Part shown: positions 1 through 11,700 of the stretch, in pieces
Position numbering within the stretch: position 1 is the first letter of the stretch
How the letters are laid out: each line of letters starts with the position of its first letter
Assembly (NCBI GenBank): GCA_013400115.1
Contig: VXBP01005586.1
Coordinates: 1,001,537 to 1,065,536 of the forward strand
Length of the DNA: 64,000 nucleotides
Source: Rhinopomastus cyanomelas
Lineage: Eukaryota; Chordata; Aves; Bucerotiformes; Rhinopomastidae
Reading direction: 5' to 3'
The notes under the pieces: generated by a model
Database searches by the model: none
What the model was told of the DNA's origin: nothing
What the model saw: the letters and a program-made list of their open reading frames with translations, nothing else
Position numbers and translations under genes: made by a program

Positions 1-134
1 TGTTTCTGCATGGTCTACTGCAGACAGCTTTCTTAGCAAATCAGTTGCTGCACCAAACTTCTCACTGTGGGGTGGGAGAGGTGTGGCATGTTGGTGCCAG
101 CAGGGATGGATACAGTGAAGTAGGTGTTCTGCAA

Positions 135-750
135 TCACAGAATCATGGAATTTGATTGGAAGAGACCTTTTAAGATATAAAGTGCCACTGCTAACCCAGC
201 ACCGCTAAATCACATATTTATTACTAAATAAGTAACTCCAGAGATGCTGACTCCACCACTTTACTGGGCAGCCTGTTCCAATGTTTGACAACCCTTTCAA
301 TGAAGACATTGTTCCTGATCTTCCACCTAAAATTTCCCAGTTGCAGCTTGCAATTTCCTCTCATCCTGTCACTTGTTACTTAGGAGGGGAGACCAAAACC
401 CACCTCTCTGCAGCCTCCTTTCAGGTAGTTGTAGGCAGCAGTAAGGTCTCCTCTCAGTCTCCTGGTCTTCAGACTAAGCAGCCCCGGCTCCCTCAGCTGC
501 TCAATATAAGGCTTGTTCTTCAGAACCTTTACCAACCTTGTTGCCTTTCTTTGGACCCCCTTCAACATCTCAGTGTCCTTGTTGTATTGGGTGCCCGAAA
601 CAGAACACAGCACTAGAGATGTGGCCTCACCAGTGCTGAGTACAGGGGGACAATCTCTTCCCTGGTCCTGCTGGCCACACCAATTGTGATAACAGCCAGG
701 ATGCTGTTGGCCTTCTTTGACATGTAGGCACGCTGGTGGCTCATATTCAG
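135..750 (-). mobile_element. CR1 LINE fragment, 3' end (antisense to ALK)
   Basis: The + strand reads as the reverse complement of a CR1 3' end. It opens with the tail-derived tcacagaatcatgg, continues through the typical 'ttggaagagacct' and 'ccaccac..gggcagcctgttcca' blocks, and runs into coding sequence. The minus frame over about 380-620 translates to the C-terminus of the CR1 ORF2 protein, with recognisable VQRKATRL, LSLKTRRLRGDL and YNYLKGGC blocks. The copy is 5'-truncated, as usual for CR1, and decayed; its flanking open frames are not genes. Confidence 0.9.
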
Positions 751-3700
751 AAGGCTGAAACCAAACAGATGGAATCTTGTAATTCCAAATCAAATCCATA
801 ACACACAAATAGAAATGCTGACTGACTAATCTCGATGCATTGATACTTTTCTGAAACAGTTAAGAATCTGTAACTGGGAACAGAAATGTTCTGAAAAGGA
901 AAATAAGATTCCTTTGTGCTGTATTTGGAAACTCACTACCAGTAGCTGCACATCAGAATCCCAGTCAGGATCACTAAACCTGTATGTTTCAGTTATTTAC
1001 TTTGAAGTTATGAAAGGTGTGTGGAAAGAGAGGAAATTTCAAAAGCTAACAAGTGACTTAGGAGCACAAGTTAGTGGGAACCATGCTTCATAGTCCCCCA
1101 GGAGTTTTCAAAAACGCCATCATTACTGAATAGCTCTGAGGCACGGTTTCCACCTGCGAGGATGAGAAAGGACAGGCTGTGCACTGCGCTTCTGTGGAGG
1201 CAGTTTTACAGAGCACCTCCATAAATGAGGCATACGGCCGTTTTATGAATTGAAGCTTTGAAAGCCCTGCCAGTAAAGCATATTGATCCAGAAGTCAAAC
1301 ACAGGTGGCAAGGCTACCAGTCAGGTTTTGTTACGTGAAAGAAATTTTAAGAATCCTCTTTTTCTCCTTCTTTTAAATGATTGCCGGCGAAAGTGCTGAA
1401 GTTTGATACAGCTGGGAGGTTGCAAGCACTTAAATGAGTCAGCTGGATTCTGGATCCAGTTACAAATTGAAGTCTATTGTTCATGAGGCATGACTGATGG
1501 AGTATCAGCAAATCTGTAAGCAAAATAAGAGGTTTGGAAGTAAAATATAATTTAGTCAGCTCTTACAGATAGATGTTCCAAGAATAATATCAATTGTTGG
1601 AATTTTGTATTTTCTGAACAGAGATGAGCAAAGCAACTATTTTGATACCTAAAAACTCGGAGAGTTGAGAGGCAATCTGTCTGCTTCTGTGAGATTATGG
1701 GTTGTGGCACACTGGGATCTAAGCTTGTTTGGTTGATTTTTGTGAGTCACGATCTAGAGTAAATGATTTTGCAGAGACCACAGGAGCAAATTTTCCATAC
1801 ACTGAAGCCTAAATTATGTTCTGAATTTTTAGGATGCATGAATCCCATATCATGTTATACAGTACTTAAAAAAAAAAAAACAAAGAAAAATATGAAAAGG
1901 ATAAAATGTCAGTATTTCTGTAACATTATCACGACTGCCACTGATTTATAGAAAGTCACTGTTGATTTTTTAAGCACCTCATGTAATAGCAGGGTGCATA
2001 CATGCCTTTATGAGCATGTGTTAATGAAACCATAACAAAAAGGAGGCAATCACTCTAAGATCTGAAACACCAAGTGTAAACTTTTGTCAGCTTCAGTAGG
2101 GAAACTGTGCTAAAGTGACTCACCTGTCTAGACAAACTGCCAAGTGGCTTAGACAGCAAGTAGCAGAAGTATGTACTGCACATGAGCTATTTCCTGCGGT
2201 AAAGGAAGCCAGCAACTATGAAGCTTCTGGGGTGAAAGTTGTAAAGCACTTTGTGCGTCATCCTGTTGTTGGTGGTTTGACTGTTTGCATCAGATGAGGA
2301 TCTATCTGCATATATTTAGCAAACCTTGGGGGAAAAAAATCTCTAACAAGAGATTTGCAGGGTTCTTTGTGGCTAACAGAAAAGTTTGGTTTGGAAAAAA
2401 GTTAGAGCAATTACTTCATTGTAGACAAAGGAAGCTGGAGCTGGCAGTGTTTGCAGTTACACTTATTACCATAAGGTTACACTGACGTTTTAAAAAAAAA
2501 ATATTTTTAGAAAACACAATGTGTGTTTTCTAAACCTGTAACTTTCAACAGATTAAGACATACTAGAAATGCAGACCAACCTTTTCTATTATACATTGGG
2601 AAAGAAGCTCTACTCCAAAAGATGTTTGACCTGCTCATCTTTGCACAGAATGCTGTGCAGTGGTCTTCCATACGTTTGGCATTTGTCTTGTATCTTTTAC
2701 TTTCATGCTTGGAGCACCTGCAGCACTGTCTACTCCTAAGAGAAATCAGGAAGTTTCTCTCGTTTGGACAAACCTATTCCTCCTCTTTTCCTTTAGTCAT
2801 AAAATATTCCTGCTGATCTAATCTCATCATGAAACCTTTAGGGCAGTTCTTTCTCCATTATAAGTTTATATTTTAGCAAGTAGTCTTTATCTTAATTGTT
2901 GTAGTATGTGGGCAAATTTGTTCCTTCTTGTATCTCCTCTTACATTATAATCAATATGCTTCTCCATGCTGCTTCTGTTACTAGTGCTAGACACCTGCAT
3001 TGTCTGCAATGCCTTACAGCTGCCTTTCTCAAGTATAATAGCGGGCAGCACATTCCCTTGTTCATATTATTTTATTTACTTTTCAAGTAAACTGAACATT
3101 TCTTTCCTGAACAGTTAGGGTAGTTGCTAAAATGAAACCGAAGTGTCATTACTGGACAGGATGGGAGTCAGTCATGCAAAATTACCCTCCCTACACTCCA
3201 AGCCCACAGTGATACTGTAAATACTACAGAGGAGTTTATTACTATTTGCATTTGTTCATATTGCTGTGCCATCTCAGAACAGTACTCACAGATTAATCTG
3301 GTCTGTGTTGTGCAATGAGTACAAGCAAAGAACAACTAAATTAGATTGTGAATTCCTTACTATAAATACAAAGACAAGGGGCAACAAATGAATGAAGATG
3401 ACCAAAGTCCTTTGGCTGGGCCACAGTGTGTGAGCGTTAACTTAGCTGATACCTGGAAGGGAATTTGTTGGGAGGACACTAAAGCAATTTTGAATAGCCT
3501 TTAATTTATCTTAGAGATGAGAAAGAAGTAGTGGGTGATCAGAATCAGGCCACTTGTGACAACAGCAATAACCAGCAGTTTGTTGGTGCATCTCTAAAAA
3601 GCTCAAGTCAAGGGATTTGACTGATGAAACAGGAAACAGTAGACTTGTCAGCTTTGAGGTTTTAGTTAATGTTTAGCATTGCCTAAGCTGCATCCATGTT

Positions 3701-6016
3701 GGCATAATTGAGCACTGTCTCTGGGGGCTCTCTATGAAATTACACTCATTCCAAAAGTTACTCGGGCAAAGAGCTTGGTCGTGACAGATCTTCACTGTTT
3801 GCTTAAGGAATGTTGCTGCACTAAGTGCCGAGTGTTCATAAAGTGTGCAGGAAAGGCATTAGATGAAATTAAGACAGTTTCTTTTGCAGTTCACAAAGTC
3901 AAGCAATGGACTTGTCCCTTTCTTCTTATTTCTTTGTCTTAATAATGTGTAGGAGACACATTATTACTTTTTTTTAAACATAGAACACCTCATTTTTTTA
4001 ACATGTCTACATTCTGCTGATGCCAGCTGCTTAATATATTAGCACTAGAACAAAGGCCAGAAAATACTTTGGGTGGATAGGAAAAAAAACATCTCCTAAA
4101 TTCCAACAAGCTAATTCTTGAACTGTTCAGCACAATTCTCAGCCTAGACCTCAACTGAACTGTCAGGGAATAAAATCTGTATAATAAACCAGTCATCTAA
4201 TGCACAACATCGTGGGATTCAATCTCCCTAGGCAAGATTTAGTTCAGACATTGAGATGCTTTGTTGTATGAAGTTAGACAAGGTGGTATTCATCTTGTGT
4301 GACTTTAGCTATCTGAAAGTTAGGAATCATGTCAAAGCTAGTCTCTGGAGTCTCTCTGTAGTCAACAGAGAGAAAAAGAGCCACTTCAGAGAGCAATTCA
4401 TTCCACCTTTAACATCATAGCATCATCAGAGTGTCAGAAAGGGGACAATGCTTTGCGTGAAGAATTGTAGCCCAGAATTTCAAACAGAACTATCCTTTTA
4501 AAGCCAGTGGCTGCTTTAATACCTGTAATCTATAAAGTCTGCCCAGCCATTCCTCACTTTTGAATGAATAGTGCCAGACAAGGAATGTTTTAACAAATGG
4601 GTTCTCCATTGAACATCCTCCATGCTCGCCAGTTAGCATGCTAGATAAATCATCTTACAGTAATTATTTTGAAGGAGTGTGTTCAGTCTGTTAGAATAAA
4701 CCCTGAAAAAAATTAAGTAGCTATTCAGTGCAATTCAGAAACATTTGGCAGTTTCCAGCATTACCAAAACAAGCTTCATTCATGCAGCTTTGACAGGAGG
4801 CTTCCAGTCAGACGTAGAAGTCTCTCTGCACTACAAAACTGTTCTGGAAATCCTGCATAACTAGAAATTAGCCCTGTGTTTTTAGCCCCTGTTGATATTT
4901 TATGAATGGGTCTAGAAAAGAATGTACATTTCCAAAAAAAGCCCCAAACTCCTGTTCTTTCACACACAAGAATATTTGTGTACAGAAGTGGTTTGTCAAA
5001 GAGGAGTGGTTGGTAAAGTGGTTACTGGAAGATGCAGAACTACAGTGAAGAGCCTTCTAATGTAGCCCTGTAGATCATGTTGGTTCTCTGCATCCTCATA
5101 GAATCACTTGCTTGTAAAAGCTTTGATTTTTTTTTTTGTTGACTATTTATGGGAGACCTCAATGAAGGCTTTTTGAAAAATCTACTTAAATTGAGTTGCA
5201 CTTGGACATTGGATCCCATACTGCTTTCCAAAGAGTGTTAATAGAAGAGCCACATTACTTTTTTCCAGTTACTTCCTTACCAGTAGGTGCAATTTCCTCC
5301 CCTACATTATCTTGTTTATTTTTATTACTCTTGTGAATGACTCTGTCACTTCTGTTTAAGTGGAGGTGGTAACTCAATCCCTTAATAAAGCCTTAAACAA
5401 TGTTATTTCTAAATGAGGTTAAGATCTGTATTACATGCAGCATTTGTCTTGAACCTTAATTGCTGCTACTTCTGTAAGGCTATCTGGTTACGTTCAGGAG
5501 TTAGTAATTTCAAACCCAGTTTCTGGAGATCATTGAGTTCTAGCCTAAACTTCAGCTGGCAGGGCTTCTTAAGCATGACATTTACCATTAAGAGTCATGT
5601 CAGAGAATGTCTATTCAATTACTTCTCTGTAATGAATGTTCCTTCTTTATCGGGAAATTTGAGAACAAAAAGGGGTTTTTCCTGAACAGCAAACTGTACC
5701 ATTGGTTGTTCTGGTGTTTTTTTGTAAACATGTTCCTTATGGTTTAGTCATTTTAAATACTCTCTGAAAGAAAGCTCTATGCTTTCCCATATGTAAACAC
5801 AACCTTTTACCCTCATGTTTGATTTAAAGGAAGTTCCCTCTTGCACAGCTCTAAATTGAGACAGAATTTCCTCTGAACTTGAGTGACCACTTGGCTTTTT
5901 CATGGGTTTAGAGGTAGATTTGAGCCAAATATCTCAGATGAAAACCAAGCTGTGTTGAGTTTTCAAAGTTGCAAAGGTAACGGGAGTTAGTCATCTGATA
6001 CGCCCCTTTTAAAATA

Positions 6017-6107
6017 GGAAAAGGAAAATGCTGCTGCTTCCCTAAATTGCTTTTTGTGTAAAAAAGGGAAAGGAAAACGCTGCCACTTCCATAAATTGCT
6101 TTTTGTG
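6017..6107. repeat. Imperfect tandem duplication, two copies at a 49-bp period
   Basis: A 42-bp segment at 6,017-6,058 recurs at 6,066-6,107 with about five substitutions. Both copies end in the same block, taaattgctttttgtg. The divergence implies an old duplication inside the intron. There is no coding frame and no known element; replication slippage is the simplest explanation. Confidence 0.85.
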
Positions 6108-7433
6108 GAATAGTGGGAATATCAGAATTACCTCATGTATTAAAACAATATTTTTTAGAAGTGACTAGAGCACAGCCACTGAGCTGCTCCTCTATGCCAC
6201 TAGGCTTTGCTCCCCTAAAATTTAAGTAGGTCCCAAGAGTCTGTGAGAGGTTTTAATGCAGCCCAGAGACTGGCTGCCACTTGAAAATGAGACAGGTTAA
6301 TACAAAAATCCTTGAGCTGATAAGAACTGTTATTCTGGTCTCACTTGTCTGACTTTGCCTGCAGTAAATTATGGAGCACTTGCACATGCTGCTTCATCAG
6401 CTGATCAGGAGGGAAAGTGGCCCCAAACAGATGGAAGCAATAATCTCTCCTGCCAGTGCATCTGGAGGAGGATGTCTGCCTGCAACTAAAGGGACTCACC
6501 TGTACCACAGATACAAATAACTCCAGAATCTCATTACGGTCCAGTGTAACTTATTAGTGTTGACAGCTGTGACCTGGAGTGTTGTTGCTGAGGCTGGAGC
6601 CTTGTGCTGCCTGCAATTTTTGGAGGGGAATACTTTCACCTTGTGACTTTGTGACGGTATAGGTGAAAGTACTCGATGTCTGTTGATTCGTGGAGAGTAA
6701 CATCTGTAGAGAAGCATAAGAGGAAAACTCTACCTTGTTTGCAGTAGCTGTCCCAAATACTGAAAATGGTTCTCGGGGGCCCTTCTGCAGCGTTTCTTGT
6801 GGCAATTTCTTTAAGCAACAGATCTCTATGGTTCTGAGTATCAGCAGAATTTAGATATAGGCTTTTCTTGAAAGCACCTTTTGGAGAAATAAATCGCATT
6901 CCTAAAGTATCTCTCCACCTTCAAATGTATGTCCAGTAAAAAGAAGCTGGGATCTAGACTTGCTGCTGGTGGGTTTCACTATTACAGTGAAAAGCAACCT
7001 GGAAATCCGAGCGGTTGTAGTAGTATCAAGTACTCCACTAACGAAATCTGGAAGTCATTTTGGTCAAGTATGGAAGGTCTCTGTTCATAGTCTCATCCTA
7101 ATCCTGTATTAAATACACAGTTCTTCACCTGTGGAAAATTTAATAACTTACATAGCATCAAAAATTGTTTGACATCACATCTACATTGCTGAGTGAAGTT
7201 AGTAATTTATAACATTTCATGTGAGATGTCGGTACCTAATTTACTGCGTTAATCAGGGAATGCTAAATAAGTTTGCATATTGCATGTAGATAAGTTTAAT
7301 CTGTCACTTTAATTGTCACTGAAATGTTTAGTGTTGAGTTTATGTTAACTGTTTTTCATAGGGCTTCTCACTGAGAAGGCACTAGCATTATGCTACCTAG
7401 AGTCTGCTCATGTGAGGGCTCTGTAGGCTTCAT

Positions 7434-7520
7434 GGTTGTTTTCCAGTGCTCTCCAAATCTGAGGTTGTTTTCCAGTGCTCTCCAAATCTGAGGTTGTTTT
7501 CCAGGGCTCTCCAAATCTGA
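7434..7520. repeat. Minisatellite, three 29-bp units
   Basis: Three head-to-tail copies of a 29-bp unit (starting ggttgttttccag) lie at 7,434-7,462, 7,463-7,491 and 7,492-7,520. The first two are identical and the third has one T-to-G change. A fourth partial unit (ggtt) follows. The near identity points to recent expansion, so copy number may vary between individuals. No function is visible. Confidence 0.93.
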
Positions 7521-7979
7521 GGTTATCTGACTTAAATCTGTGTTTTTCAAATATTGGCATTTTTGAACATGCACCAAATGGAGAGTGTTGATGGTCCTGT
7601 CAGTGCTAATGTGGTAAAAAGTGGTCCCTTTAGTGCACAGAGTGAATGGATTTCAGGAGACAGGAACAAGCTGAAATGACCCAGGGCTTACTCAGATGCT
7701 GCATGACCATGTGATGATGAGTGAAGTCATTCTGTAATCCTTCATGCTTGTGAACTGGCAGTTAGTGATAGACTTTCACTCGAGAGATTCGCTGTTTTAC
7801 ACATGGGTAAGCAGTATCTCCACTTTTAACCAACCTATTCTAGCTTCCTTCAATCTATTCCAAGTTTGTTAAAAGTACAACTTTGTGGGACAAAGCTACT
7901 CAAAATTCTTGTCAAATTCAGGAAGTAACTGTTTTGGTAAAAAAAAATCATTATAGAATCAAAGGAAGCAACTGCTTTT

Positions 7980-8740
7980 TAACAGCTCCGTCAGCTCTCC
8001 TCATAAGGGAGATGTTCCACTCCCTTTGTCATCTTTGTGGCTCTACACTGGACTCTCTCCAACAGCTCCATGCCCTTTTTGAGCTGAAGGGCCCAGAACC
8101 GGACACGATACTCCAGATGTGGTCTCAGCAGGGCAGAGTAGAGGGGGAGAAGAACCTCTCCTGGTCTGCTAACCACCCTCATTCTGATCCACTCCAAGAT
8201 GCTGTTGGCCCTCTTGGCAACAAGAGCACACTGCTGACTCATGGTCATACTGCTGTCGACCAAGACCCCCAGGTCCCTTTCTCCTACACTGCTCTCCAAC
8301 AGGTCAGTCCCCAACCTGCACTAGTACCTGGGATTGTTCTTGCCCAGACGCAAAACTCTACACTAACCTTTGTTATACTCCATTAAATTTCTCTCTGCCC
8401 AGCTTTCCAGCCTGTCCAGGTCTCGCTGAATGGCCACACAGTCTGCTGGGGTGTCGGCAGCACCACCCAGCTTTGTGTCATCAGCAGACTTGCTGACAGT
8501 GCATGCCAATCCCTCATCCAAGTCATTAATGAATAGATTGAACAGGACTGGTCCCAGCACCGACCCCTGGGGCACTCCACTAGATACAGGCCTCCAACCA
8601 GACCCTGTCCTACTGCCCACCACTCTCTGGCTTCTGTCCTGCAGCCAGTTCACGATCCACCTCACTACCCGATCATCTAGACCACACTGCCTCAGTTTGG
8701 CTGCGAGGATGCTGTGGGAGACTGTCAAATGCCTTACCCC
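7980..8740 (-). mobile_element. CR1 LINE internal fragment with reverse transcriptase blocks
   Basis: The minus strand encodes part of the CR1 ORF2 protein in two open pieces (8,854-8,363 and 8,314-7,991). The first contains the RT motif string GVPQGSVLGPVLFNLFINDL, then SADDTKLGG, the catalytic box normally F/Y-ADD, so the two aspartates remain but the aromatic residue is lost. The block AIQRDLDRLESWAERNLM follows. The second piece has LGVLVDSSMTMSQQCALVAKRAN, then LYSALLRPHLEY and RVQCRATKM. Homology fades near 8,740, and the 3' UTR is largely missing. A tatagaatc remnant at about 7,950 may be the old tail, implying an internal deletion. The element is non-functional. Confidence 0.93.
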
Positions 8741-11700
8741 ACACAAAGTGCCATTTTTTTCTCTTATAAGCAGTGAGGTGGAAGCTGAGGAAACAAAGAG
8801 ACTTTTATGAAGATCACAGTGTAAGAGCCAGCTTGGAAACTCTGACTGTGACATTCCTTATTTGATAGACAGCATTTCTGAAGGTGATTTGGTAGCAGTT
8901 CAAGGCCTCTGCACACGTAAATGAAGGGCTGGTTCAAAGCACCTTAATAAATAAAGAGGGGAGTTTTTTGTTGTGTTTTTTGGCACTTTTGGCTTGGTTC
9001 TTGGCTATTTAATAAATTCTTCCTATTGCTGTGCATTGGGAAAAGGATGCCAGGCTATTTATGTCCAAGAATAACATAGATTATCTGGTAACTTACTTAC
9101 AGTCTACTTAGAAGTCCAGTGACTTCTACTTTGCTAGCAGAAACTAACAAAAGCTGTCCAGAGACCTTTGGAGCAGAACTGTCACTGTAATGAACAGGAG
9201 AGGGAGGCAAAATGAATGTGGAATGGATGAATTCTCACAGTGCAGTGAACACCTAAACTGCTAGGATTTGTTGCCCTGACTTTTCTCAACTGTTCTGCTG
9301 AAAACTTTTCAGAGAATGCAGTGTCTGTGGCCCATAAAGATCTAACTGCCACAGACATAGAGCTCTCTGAGCTTTCTGACTCTGTTACCACCTGTGGGAC
9401 AGCAGATCATTGATTTTATCCATGTTAGATGCTAGGGTAAGGCACTTTTATCATCTTTGTGATACCTCATTGACAGAATGTTTAAAATTATGTTCCTCAC
9501 TAAAATGCAAAAGTAATTACCCAAGGGATAGGATAGAAGGGCATGGCCAAAGCAGAGTTGAGAGCTCGTGCTTAAACTCCTGGTATGTAAGAGTCCCACT
9601 GCTGTTTATCAGGAAAACCTGGGAAAGGAGGTAAGGTATTTTTCCTGGTTTAAGTACCAGATCCAGGGCAGTTGATTTTACAGATAGCATTTCACTAAAG
9701 TTTCTGAATGTAGATTCCCTGAGCACTGTAGGGATACATCTGAAGTACTGCAGTGATGTGAGGAGCTGGCCAGTGACATTCATTATAGCTACTGAACTGC
9801 ATCCATATCCCATATAGTTAAAGTCCCAGGGGGCTGGAAGTAATGTGTTCAAATGGTCCTCTTTCTAAAAAATACATAGTGGGTGTGCAACACCTTTGTG
9901 CGTGGTATAACTTCACTGGACCATGGATCACGGGCAGCTTAGGCGGAATGGATGTCCCAACACAGAGCCACTTGTGCATCATAGTAAAAAAGGGGAAGTT
10001 TGTATTGTGTAAGATGGCCGCCCTCGCCACGATAGCGCCTCCTCAGGAACAGTACTTGGTGAAACGTGTACAAAAATTAATGGCAATCATTAATTGGTCA
10101 TTTAAATTTATTTTAATTTTTTCACTATTCATTGTGTTTGTGCTGTTGAGTCCTGCCTAGTAAACTTTCTTAATGGTAACCCTGTCATAAACTGATATTC
10201 CACGATCTCCTTTGAAACTGCATCACAATCCAGCAGATTTTCGGTGAAGAGCGTACAGAATTTAATTTCCTGAAACAGATGTATATATCCCTCTTCTTAG
10301 TTCATTATATGGCTAATCATTTCTTATTCCAAATCAGTCAGAATGCTGTGCACGTGTGGCTGGAGTTTGGGTTTTGTATGCCCTTTCCCTGTGCTCTGCT
10401 CCTCTTCTGGACCTTCTCATAATTATTCACGGGCAGCATACTACCCTTGTTTGCTACAAACCCGGGCTAACTACATCTACTTTGCACTGGGGTTATCAAC
10501 CCCTGATTCATATTCTCTTTTTATTACTTGTTTTGTACCCAAATGTTTATGTTTGCTAGGTCTTGATGAAGAATGAGCAGTAAAACTGTATGTCCTCCTA
10601 CTTCTCTGTTTTGTATAACAAATTGTTTTGTGGTTATAAAAGCTTTGGTTATAAAGAATTTGTCTGCTGGGAAGAAGTACATTTGCATTGTATAAATAGA
10701 TTTGTCTAGAGTCAACAAGGTGTTACGCTTTGCTGAAACCTACTCAGCTGAGAGGAGCATTTTACATAATAATAACAACAGCAAATTTGTGAGAATTTAA
10801 TACTGTTTCTGGTGCTAGTTAAGAGATTAATTAATGGCCAGCTGGATCAGTTAGGAAAGGGGGAGGCGGGAACAGGGGTTGGAAGAACCTTGAAAAGAAT
10901 AGAAAGGCGTATTTTGGGCTGGTGTACATTTGATGGTGCCAGATTTGAGGGTGAATACTGTAAAAGAAAAAGCTATCAGTTCTGAGTAACTGAGTAAAAT
11001 CTGAGAGTTTGATCACACAGTCTACTCATTGAAAGGTAGACGCCTTAAAACATAGACTCACGGAGACAGGCATGAGAGATGTTCTGTCTCCTTGATCTGT
11101 CTTTAAACATAGAACCTGTTTTATTAATATTTCGATTGTAATATTAAAAATAATGTTTATGAAATATTTTAGTATTTAACACTTGTCTAGCTATTCTACC
11201 ATGATTAGCAACCCACAGGCACCTCATCCTCATGGCAAGGTAATTCTGAGTAATGATGTTGGTCAAGTATTGTTATTCTCTCTGTGCCTCAATATATGTT
11301 TGGGAAAGAGATCTTCTGAGGAAAGCATTAGCCAAAGAGGGTTTTAGCATTTAGAGGCTGCCTGAGAGGTCATCTTGGAGCTCTAACACATCATGCCTTC
11401 TTGTGCTTTTTCCCTGATAGCTTCAGGACATGCCTCGGCTTACACAGAACTAATCACTGTGGTGGTTGCTGACATTTTTATTTTCTGTAAGCCTTCCTAG
11501 TTAATAAGTCTTCTGCATGTTCAAGCATTTGTAGAGATCCTCTGGCAGAGACGTGGAGTGTGGAAGCAAGTCCTTCTCCAGGCTTTTTTTCATGTTGAGG
11601 GCCACTGACCTTCAGCAGCTTTGCTCCTGGGATAATTTCATTCAAGTGTAGCAAGGCCTTGAAGCACAGCGTGATAGACAAGAGCAAAGAAGCACAACTG

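Noticed and set aside
7705..7790. Possible C/D box snoRNA (gtgatgatga string)
   Set aside because: No convincing D box at the right distance and no terminal stem.
8363..8854. 163-codon minus frame with reverse transcriptase similarity and its plus-strand shadow at 8,430-8,810
   Set aside because: It is part of a decayed CR1 LINE, reported as a mobile element. The plus-strand frame has no protein-like content.
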